Shown piece after piece: positions 25,576 through 33,680 of a DNA stretch of 64,000 nt. The notes under the pieces were generated by a model. It searched no databases, was not told the DNA's origin, and saw nothing but the letters and a program-made list of their open reading frames with translations. Made by a program: the position numbers and the translations under genes. The first letter of the stretch is position 1. Every line of letters begins with the position of its first letter. This DNA is from Sandaracinaceae bacterium (lineage in GTDB: Bacteria; Myxococcota_A; Polyangia; Polyangiales; Houyiibacteriaceae), in assembly GCA_020633075.1 (NCBI GenBank), contig JACKEI010000006.1, positions 124,001 to 188,000 on the forward strand, read 5' to 3'.

Positions 25576-25689
25576 TCAGCCCTGACGCTGCTTGTGGCGG
25601 GGGTTGTCGCAAAGCACCCGTACGACACCCTTGCGGCGTACTACCTTGCACTTGTCACAAATCTTCTTGACGCTGGGGCGAACCTTCAT
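25576..25689 (-). CDS. rpmJ: 50S ribosomal protein L36
   Basis: A 37-residue protein encoded between rpsM and infA: MKVRPSVKKICDKCKVVRRK, then GVVRVLCDNPRHKQRQG. The zinc ligands Cys11, Cys14, Cys27 and His32 are all present, making it the C+ form. It starts at the ATG complementary to 25687-25689 and ends with TGA at 25576-25578, 13 bp before rpsM. Confidence 0.97.
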   Translation of the reverse strand: MKVRPSVKKICDKCKVVRRKGVVRVLCDNPRHKQRQG

Positions 25690-25753
25690 GGTGGTCCTTC
25701 AGGTGGCTCCTCGAAAACCGAGGTTGGCCGGGGTCGTTACTGGGGCTAGGTGA

Positions 25754-25996
25754 TCAGAGCCGCCCGGTGATGCGGCCCCGTGTGGGGTCAAAGGGGCTGG
25801 TCTCGACTGAGACGCGGTCCCCGGGAAGTAGCTTGATGGTGATGCGCTTGGCTTGGCTGCTCAGGGAGGCGGTGATGCGCTCGCCGGAGTCGAGTTGCAC
25901 GCGGAAGAGAGCTTTGGGCAGGGTGGCCAGGATGACCCCTTCGACATCGGGGGTGTCGCTGCGTTCGGGTCGTGGACGCTGCGGGCCGTTGCTCAC
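25754..25996 (-). CDS. infA: Translation initiation factor IF-1
   Basis: An 80-residue OB-fold protein that occupies the ribosomal A site during initiation. VEGVILATLPKALFRVQLDSGERITASLSSQAKRITIKLLPGDRVSVETSPFDPTRGRITGRL matches IF-1, although G.MRK.RI (typical of most IF-1) is replaced by SSQAKRITIK and an extra 15 residues precede the core. A divergent but recognisable IF-1. It sits 64 bp upstream of rpmJ and 29 bp after adk; the map gene often found here is missing. Confidence 0.88.
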   Translation of the reverse strand: MSNGPQRPRPERSDTPDVEGVILATLPKALFRVQLDSGERITASLSSQAKRITIKLLPGDRVSVETSPFDPTRGRITGRL

Positions 25997-26025
25997 GTTC
26001 GGTTTCGGGTCTTGTCTTGGTTCTT

Positions 26026-26673
26026 CTAGGCGGTCGCGATGGCCTCGCGGATACGCTCCGTAATCTCGTCGAGCTCACCCACTCCGTTGATGTGGGCGAC
26101 GACACCCTTGGCGTCGTAGTGGTCCAGAACCGCAGCGGTCTTGGCCTGATATTCGCTGTCGCGCTTGCGCACCGTCTCTTCGGTGTCGTCCGCGCGCTGG
26201 TAGATTTCCCCGCCACACGCCGTACACACGCCATCCGAGGGGGGCGGATCATAGCGCAAGTGGTAGGTCTGTCCACACGACTTGCAAACGCGGCGGCCGG
26301 TGACGCGATCGATGATGACGTCCAGGTCCACCTCGATGGCGACCACGCGGTCGATCTTGCGACCCAGCTTCGCCAGGATGGCGTCGAGGGCCTCGGCCTG
26401 CGGCGCCGTGCGGGGGAAGCCGTCGAAGATGGCGCCCTTGGCAGCCTCTTCGCTCGAGAGGACCTTCTCCATGAGCTCCAGCACCAGCTCGTCGGGGACG
26501 AGCAGGCCCTGGCTCATGTACTCGTTGAACTTCTTGCCCAGGTCCGAGCCCGAGGCGCGCTCCGCACGCATCATGTCTCCGGTGGAGAGCTGGGGGATAC
26601 CCAGCTCCTTCACCAGGAACTTGGCCTGTGTGCCTTTGCCGGCGCCGGGAGGTCCGAAGAGCAGAAGATCCAT
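26026..26673 (-). CDS. adk: Adenylate kinase
   Basis: A 215-residue enzyme, ATP + AMP = 2 ADP. The P-loop GPPGAGKGT (7-15), the AMP-binding STGDMMR, and DGFPRTAPQAEAL are intact. The LID domain holds a structural zinc site, Cys130, Cys133, Cys150 and Cys153, as in Gram-positive and many deltaproteobacterial long-form kinases. It starts 3 bp after secY, a usual neighbour. Confidence 0.98.
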   Translation of the reverse strand: MDLLLFGPPGAGKGTQAKFLVKELGIPQLSTGDMMRAERASGSDLGKKFNEYMSQGLLVPDELVLELMEKVLSSEEAAKGAIFDGFPRTAPQAEALDAILAKLGRKIDRVVAIEVDLDVIIDRVTGRRVCKSCGQTYHLRYDPPPSDGVCTACGGEIYQRADDTEETVRKRDSEYQAKTAAVLDHYDAKGVVAHINGVGELDEITERIREAIATA

Positions 26674-26676
26674 GGT

Positions 26677-28005
26677 TCAGCCCTTTCTCCCGCTCAGGCG
26701 ACTGGTGGTACCCGAGGCGAGCCCCTCGTAGTGACGGGTGATGAGGTGGCTGTCCACCTGCATCGCGAAGTCCAGCGCGACGCCGACGACGATCATGAGC
26801 GACGTGCCGCCCAGATAGAACGGGACCTGCCACTTCGCCTGGAGCAGCGTGGGCACCGTACACACCGAGGTGATGTAGATGGCGCCGCCGACCGTGATGC
26901 GCGACAGGACGTAGTCGATGTACTCGGCGGTCGCCTTGCCCGGGCGCACGCCCGGCACGAACGCGTTCTGCTTGCGCAGGTTCTCCGCCATGTCTACCGG
27001 CTGCACCGTGATGGCCGTGTAGAAGAAGGTGAAGAAGATCGTCATCGTCGCGAAGACCACCATGTAGATCCACATGTTGGGCCCCTGCGGGTTGAGCTTG
27101 TCGTTCAGCCACTGCATGCCCGGGACGCCGCTCTGCGCGAGGGTCATGGGGATCATGAGGAGCGACGACGTGAAGATGGGCGGAATGACGCCGGCCATGT
27201 TCACGCGCAACGGCAAGTGGCTCTCGGCCCCACCGAACATCTTCTGACCGACCATGCGCTTGGCGTAGGTGATGGGCACCTGCCGCTGCGCGCGCTCGAA
27301 GAAGACGATGATGGCGGTCACCCCGAGCGCGATGGCCAGGATGAGCATCAGGTCCACCGGCTTGATCTGCCCGATGTTCACCAGGTTCGCGGTCGCCGCG
27401 AGGGCGTCCGGGAGGTTGGCGACGATGCCCGCGAAGATGATGAGCGAGATGCCGTTGCCGATGCCGCGCTCGGTGATCTGCTCGCCGAGCCACATCAGGA
27501 AGGCCGTGCCCGTGGTCAGCGAGAGGACGGTCATGGCGCGGAACGCCCAGCCGGGCTCGTTGACGATGTCGCCGGCCTGCGTGCCCTGCTGATTGAGCGA
27601 CTCCAGGAAGAGCGCGATGCCGATGCCCTGGGCGAGGCTGAGGCCGATGGTGCCGTAGCGGGTGTACTGGTTCAGCTTGCGCTGACCTGCCTCGCCCTCC
27701 TTGCGGAGCTCCTCGAGGGGCTTCACCACCACCGCCAAGAGCGAGATGATGATGCTCGCCGAGACGTACGGCATGATGTTCAGCGCGAAGATGGACATCT
27801 GCTCGAGCGCGCCGCCCGAGAACAGGTTGAACATCCCCAGGAACCCATTGCTGGAGCTGTTGACGTACTCCCGCATCGCGTTCCGGTTGACCCCGGGGGT
27901 GGTCACGAAGATCCCGACGCGATACACCGCCAACATCCCCAGAGTGAAGAGGATGCGGCGCCGAAGCTCCGGAATCTTGAAGATGTTCGCGATGACGTTC
28001 ATCAA
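26677..28005 (-). CDS. secY: Preprotein translocase subunit SecY
   Basis: A 442-residue channel protein with ten expected membrane helices. N-terminal RRRILFTLGMLAVYRVGIFVTTPGVN, the plug and lateral gate region (FSGGALEQMSIFALNIMPYVSASIIISLL), cytosolic loops (FFERAQRQVPITYAKRMVGQKM) and FVPGVRPGKATAEYIDYVLSRITVGGAIY are characteristic. Forms SecYEG for export and membrane insertion. Normal position between rplO and adk. Confidence 0.98.
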   Translation of the reverse strand: MMNVIANIFKIPELRRRILFTLGMLAVYRVGIFVTTPGVNRNAMREYVNSSSNGFLGMFNLFSGGALEQMSIFALNIMPYVSASIIISLLAVVVKPLEELRKEGEAGQRKLNQYTRYGTIGLSLAQGIGIALFLESLNQQGTQAGDIVNEPGWAFRAMTVLSLTTGTAFLMWLGEQITERGIGNGISLIIFAGIVANLPDALAATANLVNIGQIKPVDLMLILAIALGVTAIIVFFERAQRQVPITYAKRMVGQKMFGGAESHLPLRVNMAGVIPPIFTSSLLMIPMTLAQSGVPGMQWLNDKLNPQGPNMWIYMVVFATMTIFFTFFYTAITVQPVDMAENLRKQNAFVPGVRPGKATAEYIDYVLSRITVGGAIYITSVCTVPTLLQAKWQVPFYLGGTSLMIVVGVALDFAMQVDSHLITRHYEGLASGTTSRLSGRKG

Positions 28006-28029
28006 CCTACCATCGACCTAACGGTCGTC

Positions 28030-28518
28030 TCAGGCGCCCAGGATCTCGAGTGTGCCACCGGCCGCTTCGACCTTGGCCTTGGCGCCAGCGCTCGCCGCGT
28101 GGACCTTGATGGTCAACGAGCGATCCACTTCGCCGTTTCCGAGCAGCTTGATGCCGTCGAACTTGCCGCTGACCAAGCGCTTCTCGCGCAGGGCCGCCTC
28201 GTCCACCACGGAGCCCGCCTCGAAGCGCTCGAGGTCACGCACGTTGACCTCCGCGTAGTTCGTCGCGAACAAGTTGTGGAAGCCGCGCTTCGGGATGCGG
28301 CGGTACAGGGGCATCTGACCGCCCTCGAACCCGAGCTTCTGGAAGTTACCGGGGGAGCGGGCCTTCTGACCCTTCATGCCCTTACCGGCCGTCTTACCGA
28401 GCTTGCCGATACCGCGGCCCTTGCGCTTCTTGTTGCGCACGGCCCCGATGGGCGCGCGCAGACGCGAGAGGATCGGGATCTCCTTGTCGGAGCCGGACTG
28501 GTTCTTGTCGTCAGCCAT
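28030..28518 (-). CDS. rplO: 50S ribosomal protein L15
   Basis: A 162-residue L15. The basic Gly-rich N-terminal extension (KKRKGRGIGKLGKTAGKGMKGQKARSPG) threads into 23S rRNA; FEGGQMPLYRRIPKRGFHN is the family signature. Its start overlaps rpmD by 8 bp. The N-terminus has about 15 extra acidic/polar residues (ADDKNQSGSDKEIP). Confidence 0.97.
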   Translation of the reverse strand: MADDKNQSGSDKEIPILSRLRAPIGAVRNKKRKGRGIGKLGKTAGKGMKGQKARSPGNFQKLGFEGGQMPLYRRIPKRGFHNLFATNYAEVNVRDLERFEAGSVVDEAALREKRLVSGKFDGIKLLGNGEVDRSLTIKVHAASAGAKAKVEAAGGTLEILGA

Positions 28519-28693
28519 TGTTCTCCTCCACCGTCACGAGGTGAAGTACCTTCTTGATCATGCCCCGGAACGCCGGAGTATTGGCCACGGTCACCTGAGA
28601 GTTCAAGCCGCGGAGGCCCAGGCCCTTCAGGACGCGACGATGCTTCTCCGGGCGCCCGATGGCGCTGCGGACGAGTGTCACCTTGATTGTCAT
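28511..28693 (-). CDS. rpmD: 50S ribosomal protein L30
   Basis: A 60-residue L30, KVTLVRSAIGRPEKHRRVLKGLGLRGLNSQVTV..TPAFRGMIKKVLHLV. Bacterial-size protein of the 50S subunit. It overlaps rpsE upstream by 4 bp and rplO downstream by 8 bp, indicating coupled translation. Confidence 0.97.
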   Translation of the reverse strand: MTIKVTLVRSAIGRPEKHRRVLKGLGLRGLNSQVTVANTPAFRGMIKKVLHLVTVEENNG

Positions 28694-29208
28694 GGGGTCA
28701 CCACCTGCTCCAGCGTCTTACCACGCCGCGCGGCAACCATCTCAGCGGACTCGAGGTCACGGAGCGCCGCGATGGTCGCGTGGACTACGTTGTGTTGGTT
28801 CGCGGTGCCGAGGATCTTGGCCAGCACGTCCTTCACGCCAGCCACCTCGAGCACGGGGCGCATGGCGCCACCGGCGATGACACCGGTACCGGCCGAGGCG
28901 GGGCGGAGCATCACCTTGCCCGCACCGTCGTGGCCGTCGGCCCGGTGGGGGATGGTGCCGTTCACGAGCGGAACGCGGAACATCGACTTGCGAGCGCGCT
29001 CGGTGCCCTTGCGGATCGCCTCGGGGACCTCGTTGGCCTTGCCGAGCCCGACACCCACGTGACCGTGGTGGTCACCGACGACGACGAGAGCGCTGAAGCT
29101 GAAGCGACGACCGCCCTTGACGACCTTGGCCACGCGGTTGATGTGGATGACCCGCTCTTCGATCTCGTTCTCGAGATCCTTCGGGTCGATGATTTCGTGT
29201 TGGCTCAT
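28690..29208 (-). CDS. rpsE: 30S ribosomal protein S5
   Basis: A 172-residue S5, involved in mRNA entry and decoding accuracy. RVIHINRVAKVVKGGRRFSFSALVVVGDHHGHVGVGLGKANEVPEAIRKG and the RPASAGTGVIAGGAMRPVLEVAGVKDVLAKILGTANQHNVVHAT block are diagnostic. The ATG at 29208 is used because it precedes the domain by the normal distance; a longer in-frame reading enters rplR. Confidence 0.98.
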   Translation of the reverse strand: MSQHEIIDPKDLENEIEERVIHINRVAKVVKGGRRFSFSALVVVGDHHGHVGVGLGKANEVPEAIRKGTERARKSMFRVPLVNGTIPHRADGHDGAGKVMLRPASAGTGVIAGGAMRPVLEVAGVKDVLAKILGTANQHNVVHATIAALRDLESAEMVAARRGKTLEQVVTP

Positions 29209-29216
29209 GGCGATCC

Positions 29217-29567
29217 TCAGAAGTTCAGGCCGGCCTCGCGAGCCGCTTCGGCTAGGGCCTTGACCCGACCGTGGTAGATGAAACCGTTGCGGTCGAACAC
29301 GACCTTCTCGATGCCTGCGGCCTTGCACGCGCTGGCAACAGCGGCGCCCACGGACTTGGCGCGGTCGGTCTTGGTGCCCTCGGCGGCCACGGTCTTCTGC
29401 AAGTCGCTGGCGGACGCGAGGGTGGTCCCCGTCACGTCGTCGATGACCTGCGCGTAGATGTGGCTGCCGCTGCGGAACACGGTGAGACGCGGGCGCTCGG
29501 CGGTGCCGGAGATCTTCTTGCGGATGCGGAGCTTGCGCTTGGCGCGCCCCGTGGCGGACTTCAGCAT
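29217..29567 (-). CDS. rplR: 50S ribosomal protein L18
   Basis: A 116-residue L18 binding 5S rRNA with L5. Motifs: RIRKKISGTAERPRLTVFRSGSHIYAQVIDD and the end VVFDRNGFIYHGRVKALAEAAREAGLNF. Start at the ATG 29567, 10 bp after rplF; upstream in-frame codons overlap rplF and lack support. Confidence 0.98.
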   Translation of the reverse strand: MLKSATGRAKRKLRIRKKISGTAERPRLTVFRSGSHIYAQVIDDVTGTTLASASDLQKTVAAEGTKTDRAKSVGAAVASACKAAGIEKVVFDRNGFIYHGRVKALAEAAREAGLNF

Positions 29568-29577
29568 GTTGTGCTCC

Positions 29578-30174
29578 TCACTTCTTACCGGACTTGCCGG
29601 CCTTCTGACGAATCTGCTCACCCACGTAGCGCACGCCCTTGCCGTTGTACGGCTCGGCGGGGCGCTTGCTGCGGATGTGGGCAGCGATCTGGCCGACGAG
29701 CTCCTTGCTCGACGCCTCGATGTGGACGCGCGGGTACTTGACGCCCGCCTCGTCGCGCTGCTCGATGGTGACGGTCACGTCATCGGGGATCTTGATGACG
29801 GGCTGGTGCGAGAGACCAACCGTCATCTTGAGCTCGCCGTTGCCGAACTCGGCACGGTAGCCGACGCCGCGGAAGTCGAGCGACCGCTTGAAGCCGTTGG
29901 TCACGCCCTCGACCATGTTGGCCACGAGCGCGCGGGACAGGCCCTGGTACTGCAGGCCAGCCTGGCCCTGGCCAGGCGCCGGACGCACGAGGATGGTGCC
30001 GCTCTCTTGCGAGACGACGACCTCGGGGCGGAAGGTACGGGTAAGCGACCCGCGCTTGCCCTTGACCGTCACCTCTTGACCGTTGATCTCGACCGAGACG
30101 CCAGCGAGCAGCGCGACAGGCAGCTTGCCGTTGCGCGACTGCTTCGTGATCTCTTGTTTCGCAGGGGCAGTCAT
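29578..30174 (-). CDS. rplF: 50S ribosomal protein L6
   Basis: A 198-residue L6 with two alpha/beta repeats: VEINGQEVTVKGKRGSLTRTF in the first and the C-terminal PEPYNGKGVRYVGEQIRQKAGKSGKK-type tail (here AEPYNGKGVRYVGE), which binds 23S rRNA near the factor site. ATG at 30174 overlaps the rpsH stop (TGATG); a GTG one codon earlier is possible. The N-terminus has a short polar extension. Confidence 0.97.
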   Translation of the reverse strand: MTAPAKQEITKQSRNGKLPVALLAGVSVEINGQEVTVKGKRGSLTRTFRPEVVVSQESGTILVRPAPGQGQAGLQYQGLSRALVANMVEGVTNGFKRSLDFRGVGYRAEFGNGELKMTVGLSHQPVIKIPDDVTVTIEQRDEAGVKYPRVHIEASSKELVGQIAAHIRSKRPAEPYNGKGVRYVGEQIRQKAGKSGKK

Positions 30175-30563
30175 CACCAGACCTCACACAGAATCTCGCC
30201 GCCAATTTTCTGGCTGCGAGCGTCCCGGTCGGTCAGGAGACCGCTGGACGTGGAGAGAATCGCGACACCGAGGCCGTCCTTCACGTGCGCGATCTCGTCG
30301 TGACCGACGTAGACGCGACGCCCGGGGCGGCTGGTGCGGCGGATCGTATTGAAGGCGGGCTTCCGGTCCGTGTACCGAAGGAACACGGTCAGCGAAGGCG
30401 GATGCGCTTCATCGACGCTGTAGTCGTTGATGTAGCCCTCTTGCTTGAGAATCTCGGCGAGATTCTTCTTCACCTTGGAGAGGGGCATCTTGGTGCGGTC
30501 GAGGCCCGCCATGGCGGCGTTCCGCAAGCGCGTGAGCATGTCGGCGATGGGATCAGAAATCAT
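30174..30563 (-). CDS. rpsH: 30S ribosomal protein S8
   Basis: A 129-residue S8 that nucleates the 16S central domain. MISDPIADMLTRLRNAAMAGL and the C-terminal VAILSTSSGLLTDRDARSQKIGGEILCEVW match. In enteric bacteria S8 also represses the spc operon; that control is not visible here. Start ATG 30563 lies 20 bp after rpsN. Confidence 0.98.
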   Translation of the reverse strand: MISDPIADMLTRLRNAAMAGLDRTKMPLSKVKKNLAEILKQEGYINDYSVDEAHPPSLTVFLRYTDRKPAFNTIRRTSRPGRRVYVGHDEIAHVKDGLGVAILSTSSGLLTDRDARSQKIGGEILCEVW

Positions 30564-30583
30564 TGGTGAATCTCCAGCTCTTC

Positions 30584-30769
30584 CTACCAGCTCGACTTGG
30601 TGACGCCCGGCAGCTCGCCAGCGAGCGCGAGGTTGCGGAGGCAAATACGGCAGAGGCCGAACTTACGGTAGTAGGCGCGCGGGCGGCCACAACGGTTGCA
30701 GCGGTTGTGAGCGCGGACCTTGAACTTCGGGGTCCGTTGCGTCTTGGCAAAAGCGGCTTGGCTTCCCAT
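30584..30769 (-). CDS. rpsN: 30S ribosomal protein S14, zinc-binding type
   Basis: A 61-residue short S14 with a zinc knuckle (Cys24, Cys27, Cys40, Cys43) in HNRCNRCGRPRAYYRKFGLCRICLRNLA. This is the C+ paralogue. It lies 8 bp downstream of rplE, the usual order. Confidence 0.98.
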   Translation of the reverse strand: MGSQAAFAKTQRTPKFKVRAHNRCNRCGRPRAYYRKFGLCRICLRNLALAGELPGVTKSSW

Positions 30770-30777
30770 GGTCTATC

Positions 30778-31329
30778 TCACTTCCGGAAGGGCATTCCAA
30801 GGCCCCTCAGCAGGGCGCGGCCCTCTTCGTCAGTCTTCGCCGTGGTGACGAAGCTGATGTTCATGCCCTTGATCGAGTCGACCTTGTCGTAGTCGATTTC
30901 CGGGAAAATGATCTGCTCTTTGATGCCGAGCGTGTAGTTGCCGCGGCCGTCGAAGGCCTTGGGGCTGACGCCGCGGAAGTCGCGGGTCTGCGGCAGCGCC
31001 AGGGAGATGAGGCGGTCGGCGAAGTCCCACATGCGGTCCTTGCGCAGCGTGACCATGACGCCGATGGGCATGTTCTCGCGCAGCTTGAACGTCGCGATGG
31101 CCTTCCGAGCCCGCGTCACGACCGGCTTCTGTCCGGTGAACGCGGTCATCTCGTTGACGGCCGACTCGATGATCTTGCCGTTCTGGACGGCCGCGCCCAG
31201 GCCCATGTTGACCGTGATCTTCTCGAGTCGCGGAACCGTCATCGGGTTCGCGTACTTGTACTCACGCATCAACTGTCCAACGACCTCGTCGTTGTACTTC
31301 TTCTGAAGTCTCGAAATGTACTCAGCCAT
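30778..31329 (-). CDS. rplE: 50S ribosomal protein L5
   Basis: A 183-residue L5, binding 5S rRNA and contacting S13 and P-site tRNA. Conserved: YKYANPMTVPRLEKITVNMGLGAA, GQKPVVTRARKAIATFKLRENMPIGVMVTLR, and DFRGVSPKAFDGRGNYTLGIKEQIIFPEIDYDKVDSIKGMNISF. It starts 77 bp after rplX, a gap with no gene. Confidence 0.98.
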   Translation of the reverse strand: MAEYISRLQKKYNDEVVGQLMREYKYANPMTVPRLEKITVNMGLGAAVQNGKIIESAVNEMTAFTGQKPVVTRARKAIATFKLRENMPIGVMVTLRKDRMWDFADRLISLALPQTRDFRGVSPKAFDGRGNYTLGIKEQIIFPEIDYDKVDSIKGMNISFVTTAKTDEEGRALLRGLGMPFRK

Positions 31330-31406
31330 GGTTCTCTACGAGCTCCGGGTTACAGCCGCCAGAAAGGGAGTGAAGGAGGGGGCGCGCTGGGTCGGAAAGG
31401 GGATGC

Positions 31407-31715
31407 TTACTTGATGACCACGCCGCTCTTCACAGCGACGCGGACCTTTTCGCCGTCACGAACCTCGTAGCGCACCCGGGTGGGCTTGCCAGTCTCGGGG
31501 TCCTTGAGCATGACGTTGCTGGGCTGAAGCGGCGCGGGGCGGTCGATGATGCCGGCCTCGGCGAACTTCTGGGCGCTCTGGTGGCGCTTGACGATGTTGG
31601 CGCCGGCGACGATCACGCGGCCATCCTTGCGGATGTCGAGGATGCGGCCCTCGACGCCCTTGTCCTTGCCGGACGTGACGACCACGAGGTCGTCCTTCTT
31701 GAGACGTACACCCAT
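31407..31715 (-). CDS. rplX: 50S ribosomal protein L24
   Basis: A 102-residue KOW-fold L24, an early 50S assembly initiator. RLKKDDLVVVTSGKDKGVEGRILDIRKDGRVIVAGANIVKRHQ and the KPTRVRYEVRDGEKVRVAVKSG end are typical. Its ATG shares one base with the rplN stop. Confidence 0.98.
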   Translation of the reverse strand: MGVRLKKDDLVVVTSGKDKGVEGRILDIRKDGRVIVAGANIVKRHQSAQKFAEAGIIDRPAPLQPSNVMLKDPETGKPTRVRYEVRDGEKVRVAVKSGVVIK

Positions 31716-32083
31716 CAGAGCACCTCCGGGGCGAGCGAGACGATCTTCATGAAGCGCTTGCCACGCAGCTCACGAGCCACGGGTCCGAAGATGCGCGTGC
31801 CGATCGGCTCGCCTTCTTTGTTGATGAGAACGGCGCTGTTCGCGTCGAACTTGATGTAGCTGCCATCGGGGCGCTGGTACTCGCGCGTGGTGCGCACGAC
31901 GACGGCGCGAGCGACGTCTCCCTTGCGAACCTTGGCGGTGGGCAGCGCCTCCTGCACGGCGACGATGATGACGTCGCCCAGCTCGGCGTAGCGGCGACGG
32001 CTGCCGCCGATCACCTTGATGCACTTCACGCTCTTGGCGCCGCTGTTGTCGGCGACGCCCAGCACGGTCTCGGTCTGGATCAT
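31715..32083 (-). CDS. rplN: 50S ribosomal protein L14
   Basis: A 122-residue L14: MIQTETVLGVADNSGAKSVKCIKVIGGSRRRYAELGDVIIVAVQEALP and GTRIFGPVARELRGKRFMKIVSLAPEVL. It contacts 16S rRNA (bridges B5/B8) and is the target of ribosome silencing factor RsfS. Normal place between rpsQ (1-bp gap) and rplX. Confidence 0.98.
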   Translation of the reverse strand: MIQTETVLGVADNSGAKSVKCIKVIGGSRRRYAELGDVIIVAVQEALPTAKVRKGDVARAVVVRTTREYQRPDGSYIKFDANSAVLINKEGEPIGTRIFGPVARELRGKRFMKIVSLAPEVL

Positions 32084-32084
32084 C

Positions 32085-32393
32085 TCATACCTCCGGCGGA
32101 CGCTCGAGGAGGCGGATGACCTCCCAGCGCTTGGTCTTGGAGCGAGGACGACACGCCATGATCTCCACGAGATCGTTGGTGCGATACTCGTTCTTCTCGT
32201 CGTGCGCGTGGTACTTCTTGGTGTGCTTGACGTACTTGCCGTAGAAGGCGTCTCGCGTACGGCGAGAGACCACTACGACAACCATCTGCTGCGCGCGCCC
32301 GGGCGCCTTCGTGTCGTTGACGACACGGCCCACCAGACGACGGCGACGGCCGCGACTGGGGGTGCTCTCTGCTACGGCTGTTTCTTCGGCCAT
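32085..32393 (-). CDS. rpsQ: 30S ribosomal protein S17
   Basis: A 102-residue OB-fold S17. The core RLVGRVVNDTKAPGRAQQMVVVVVSRRTRDAFYGKYVKHTKKYHAHDE, then VEIMACRPRSKTKRWEVIRLLERP, is diagnostic. The N-terminus has a 20-residue acidic/Ser/Arg extension. It follows rpmC by 4 bp. Confidence 0.97.
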   Translation of the reverse strand: MAEETAVAESTPSRGRRRRLVGRVVNDTKAPGRAQQMVVVVVSRRTRDAFYGKYVKHTKKYHAHDEKNEYRTNDLVEIMACRPRSKTKRWEVIRLLERPPEV

Positions 32394-32397
32394 GGTG

Positions 32398-32592
32398 TTA
32401 CTCCTGGGTCCCGCGCTGCGTCAGGATGGTCTTCACTCGCGCGAGGTCGCGGCGGAGCTTGCGAATGGAAGCCGTGTCGTCGAGCTGGTTCGTGTGGTTG
32501 TCGAACCGAGCCTTCCACAGCTGGCGGCGGAGCTCCGACTCGAGGCCGGTGAGCTCTTCCTTGGTCTTCTCTCGGATTTCAGACGGCTTCAC
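32398..32592 (-). CDS. rpmC: 50S ribosomal protein L29
   Basis: A 64-residue two-helix L29: SEIREKTKEELTGLESELRRQLWKARFDNHTNQLDDTASIRKLRRDLARVKTILTQR. At the tunnel exit, part of the trigger factor/SRP docking surface. Overlaps rplP by 4 bp. Confidence 0.97.
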   Translation of the reverse strand: MKPSEIREKTKEELTGLESELRRQLWKARFDNHTNQLDDTASIRKLRRDLARVKTILTQRGTQE

Positions 32593-33005
32593 AGGGCGTC
32601 CCTCCGTGCCATGAACTGGGTCTTGATGGGGAGCTTGTGGCCGGCGACGCGAAAGGCCTCGCGCGCGAGCTCTTCCTCGACACCCTCGATTTCGTAGAGC
32701 ACGCGGCCCGCCTTGATGACGGCCACCCAGTGATCCACGGAGCCCTTACCCTTACCCTGACGAGTCTCTTGGGGCTTCTTGGTGACGGGCTTGTCGGGGA
32801 AGATCCGGATGAAGAGCTTGCCCTGGCGCTTGGTCTTGCGCTGGATGGTCATACGAGCGGCTTCGATCTGGCGCGCCGAGAGGCGTCCACACTCGACGGC
32901 CTGCAGCCCGAAGTCTCCGAAGGAGACGTCGCTGCCGCGGTAGGCCTTGCCGGTCATGCGGCCACACATGGCCTTGCGGAACTTGGTTCGTTTCGGTTGC
33001 AGCAT
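32589..33005 (-). CDS. rplP: 50S ribosomal protein L16
   Basis: A 138-residue L16: MLQPKRTKFRKAMCGRMTGKAYRGSDVSFGDFGLQAVECGRLSARQIEAARMTIQRKTKRQGKLFIRIFPDKPVTKKP is the canonical N-terminal half. It sits near the A-site tRNA elbow. The MCGRMTGKAYRG segment (instead of the more usual KGR..G.A..G form) is a minor variation. Confidence 0.97.
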   Translation of the reverse strand: MLQPKRTKFRKAMCGRMTGKAYRGSDVSFGDFGLQAVECGRLSARQIEAARMTIQRKTKRQGKLFIRIFPDKPVTKKPQETRQGKGKGSVDHWVAVIKAGRVLYEIEGVEEELAREAFRVAGHKLPIKTQFMARRDAL

Positions 33006-33016
33006 GGTGAACTACC

Positions 33017-33673
33017 TCAGCGCGCCATGGCGCCGTCGCGACGCTTGGTCGGGACGATCTCTCCATGGAAAATCCAACACTTGACGCCGACCGTACCGGC
33101 CTTCGTCATGGCCACCACCTCGCCGTAGTCGATGTCGGCGCGGAGGGTGTGAAGCGGCACGCGACCCTCGCGGTACCACTCGCGGCGCGCGATCTCGGCA
33201 CCGCCGAGACGGCCGGCCGCGTTCACGCGGATGCCCTTGACCCCGAACTTCATCGCGGTCTGGACGGCCTTCTTCATGGCGCGGCGGAACGCGACGCGGC
33301 GCTCGAGCTGCGTCGCGATGCTCTCGGCGACCAGCTTGGCGTTCGTCTCGGCCTTGCGGACCTCTTGGATGTCCACGAAGAGCTCGTTCTGGGTGAGCTT
33401 CTGAAGGTCGGCCTTCAGCTTCTCCACGCCAGCGCCGCGCTTACCGATGATGATGCCCGGGCGCGAGGTGAAGATGACGACCTTCGCCTTCGTGGCCGCG
33501 CGCTCGATCTCGATGTCGGCGATGCCCGCGTTGACGAACTCCTTGAGGATGCGCTTCTTCAGCTTCAGGTCCTCGTGGAGCCAGGTCGCGTAGTTCTTGT
33601 CCTCGTACCACTTGGACTTCCAGGTCTTGACGACGCCAAGGCGGAATCCGTACGGGTGTACTTTTTGGCCCAT
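33017..33673 (-). CDS. rpsC: 30S ribosomal protein S3
   Basis: A 218-residue S3 forming the mRNA entry site. MGQKVHPYGFRLGVVKTWKSKWYEDKNYA at the start, the KH motif SRPGIIIGKRGAGVEKLKADLQKLT, and GIRVNAAGRLGGAEIARREWYREGRVPLHTLRADIDYG are conserved. Length is normal. Confidence 0.98.
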   Translation of the reverse strand: MGQKVHPYGFRLGVVKTWKSKWYEDKNYATWLHEDLKLKKRILKEFVNAGIADIEIERAATKAKVVIFTSRPGIIIGKRGAGVEKLKADLQKLTQNELFVDIQEVRKAETNAKLVAESIATQLERRVAFRRAMKKAVQTAMKFGVKGIRVNAAGRLGGAEIARREWYREGRVPLHTLRADIDYGEVVAMTKAGTVGVKCWIFHGEIVPTKRRDGAMAR

Positions 33674-33680
33674 TACTCGA

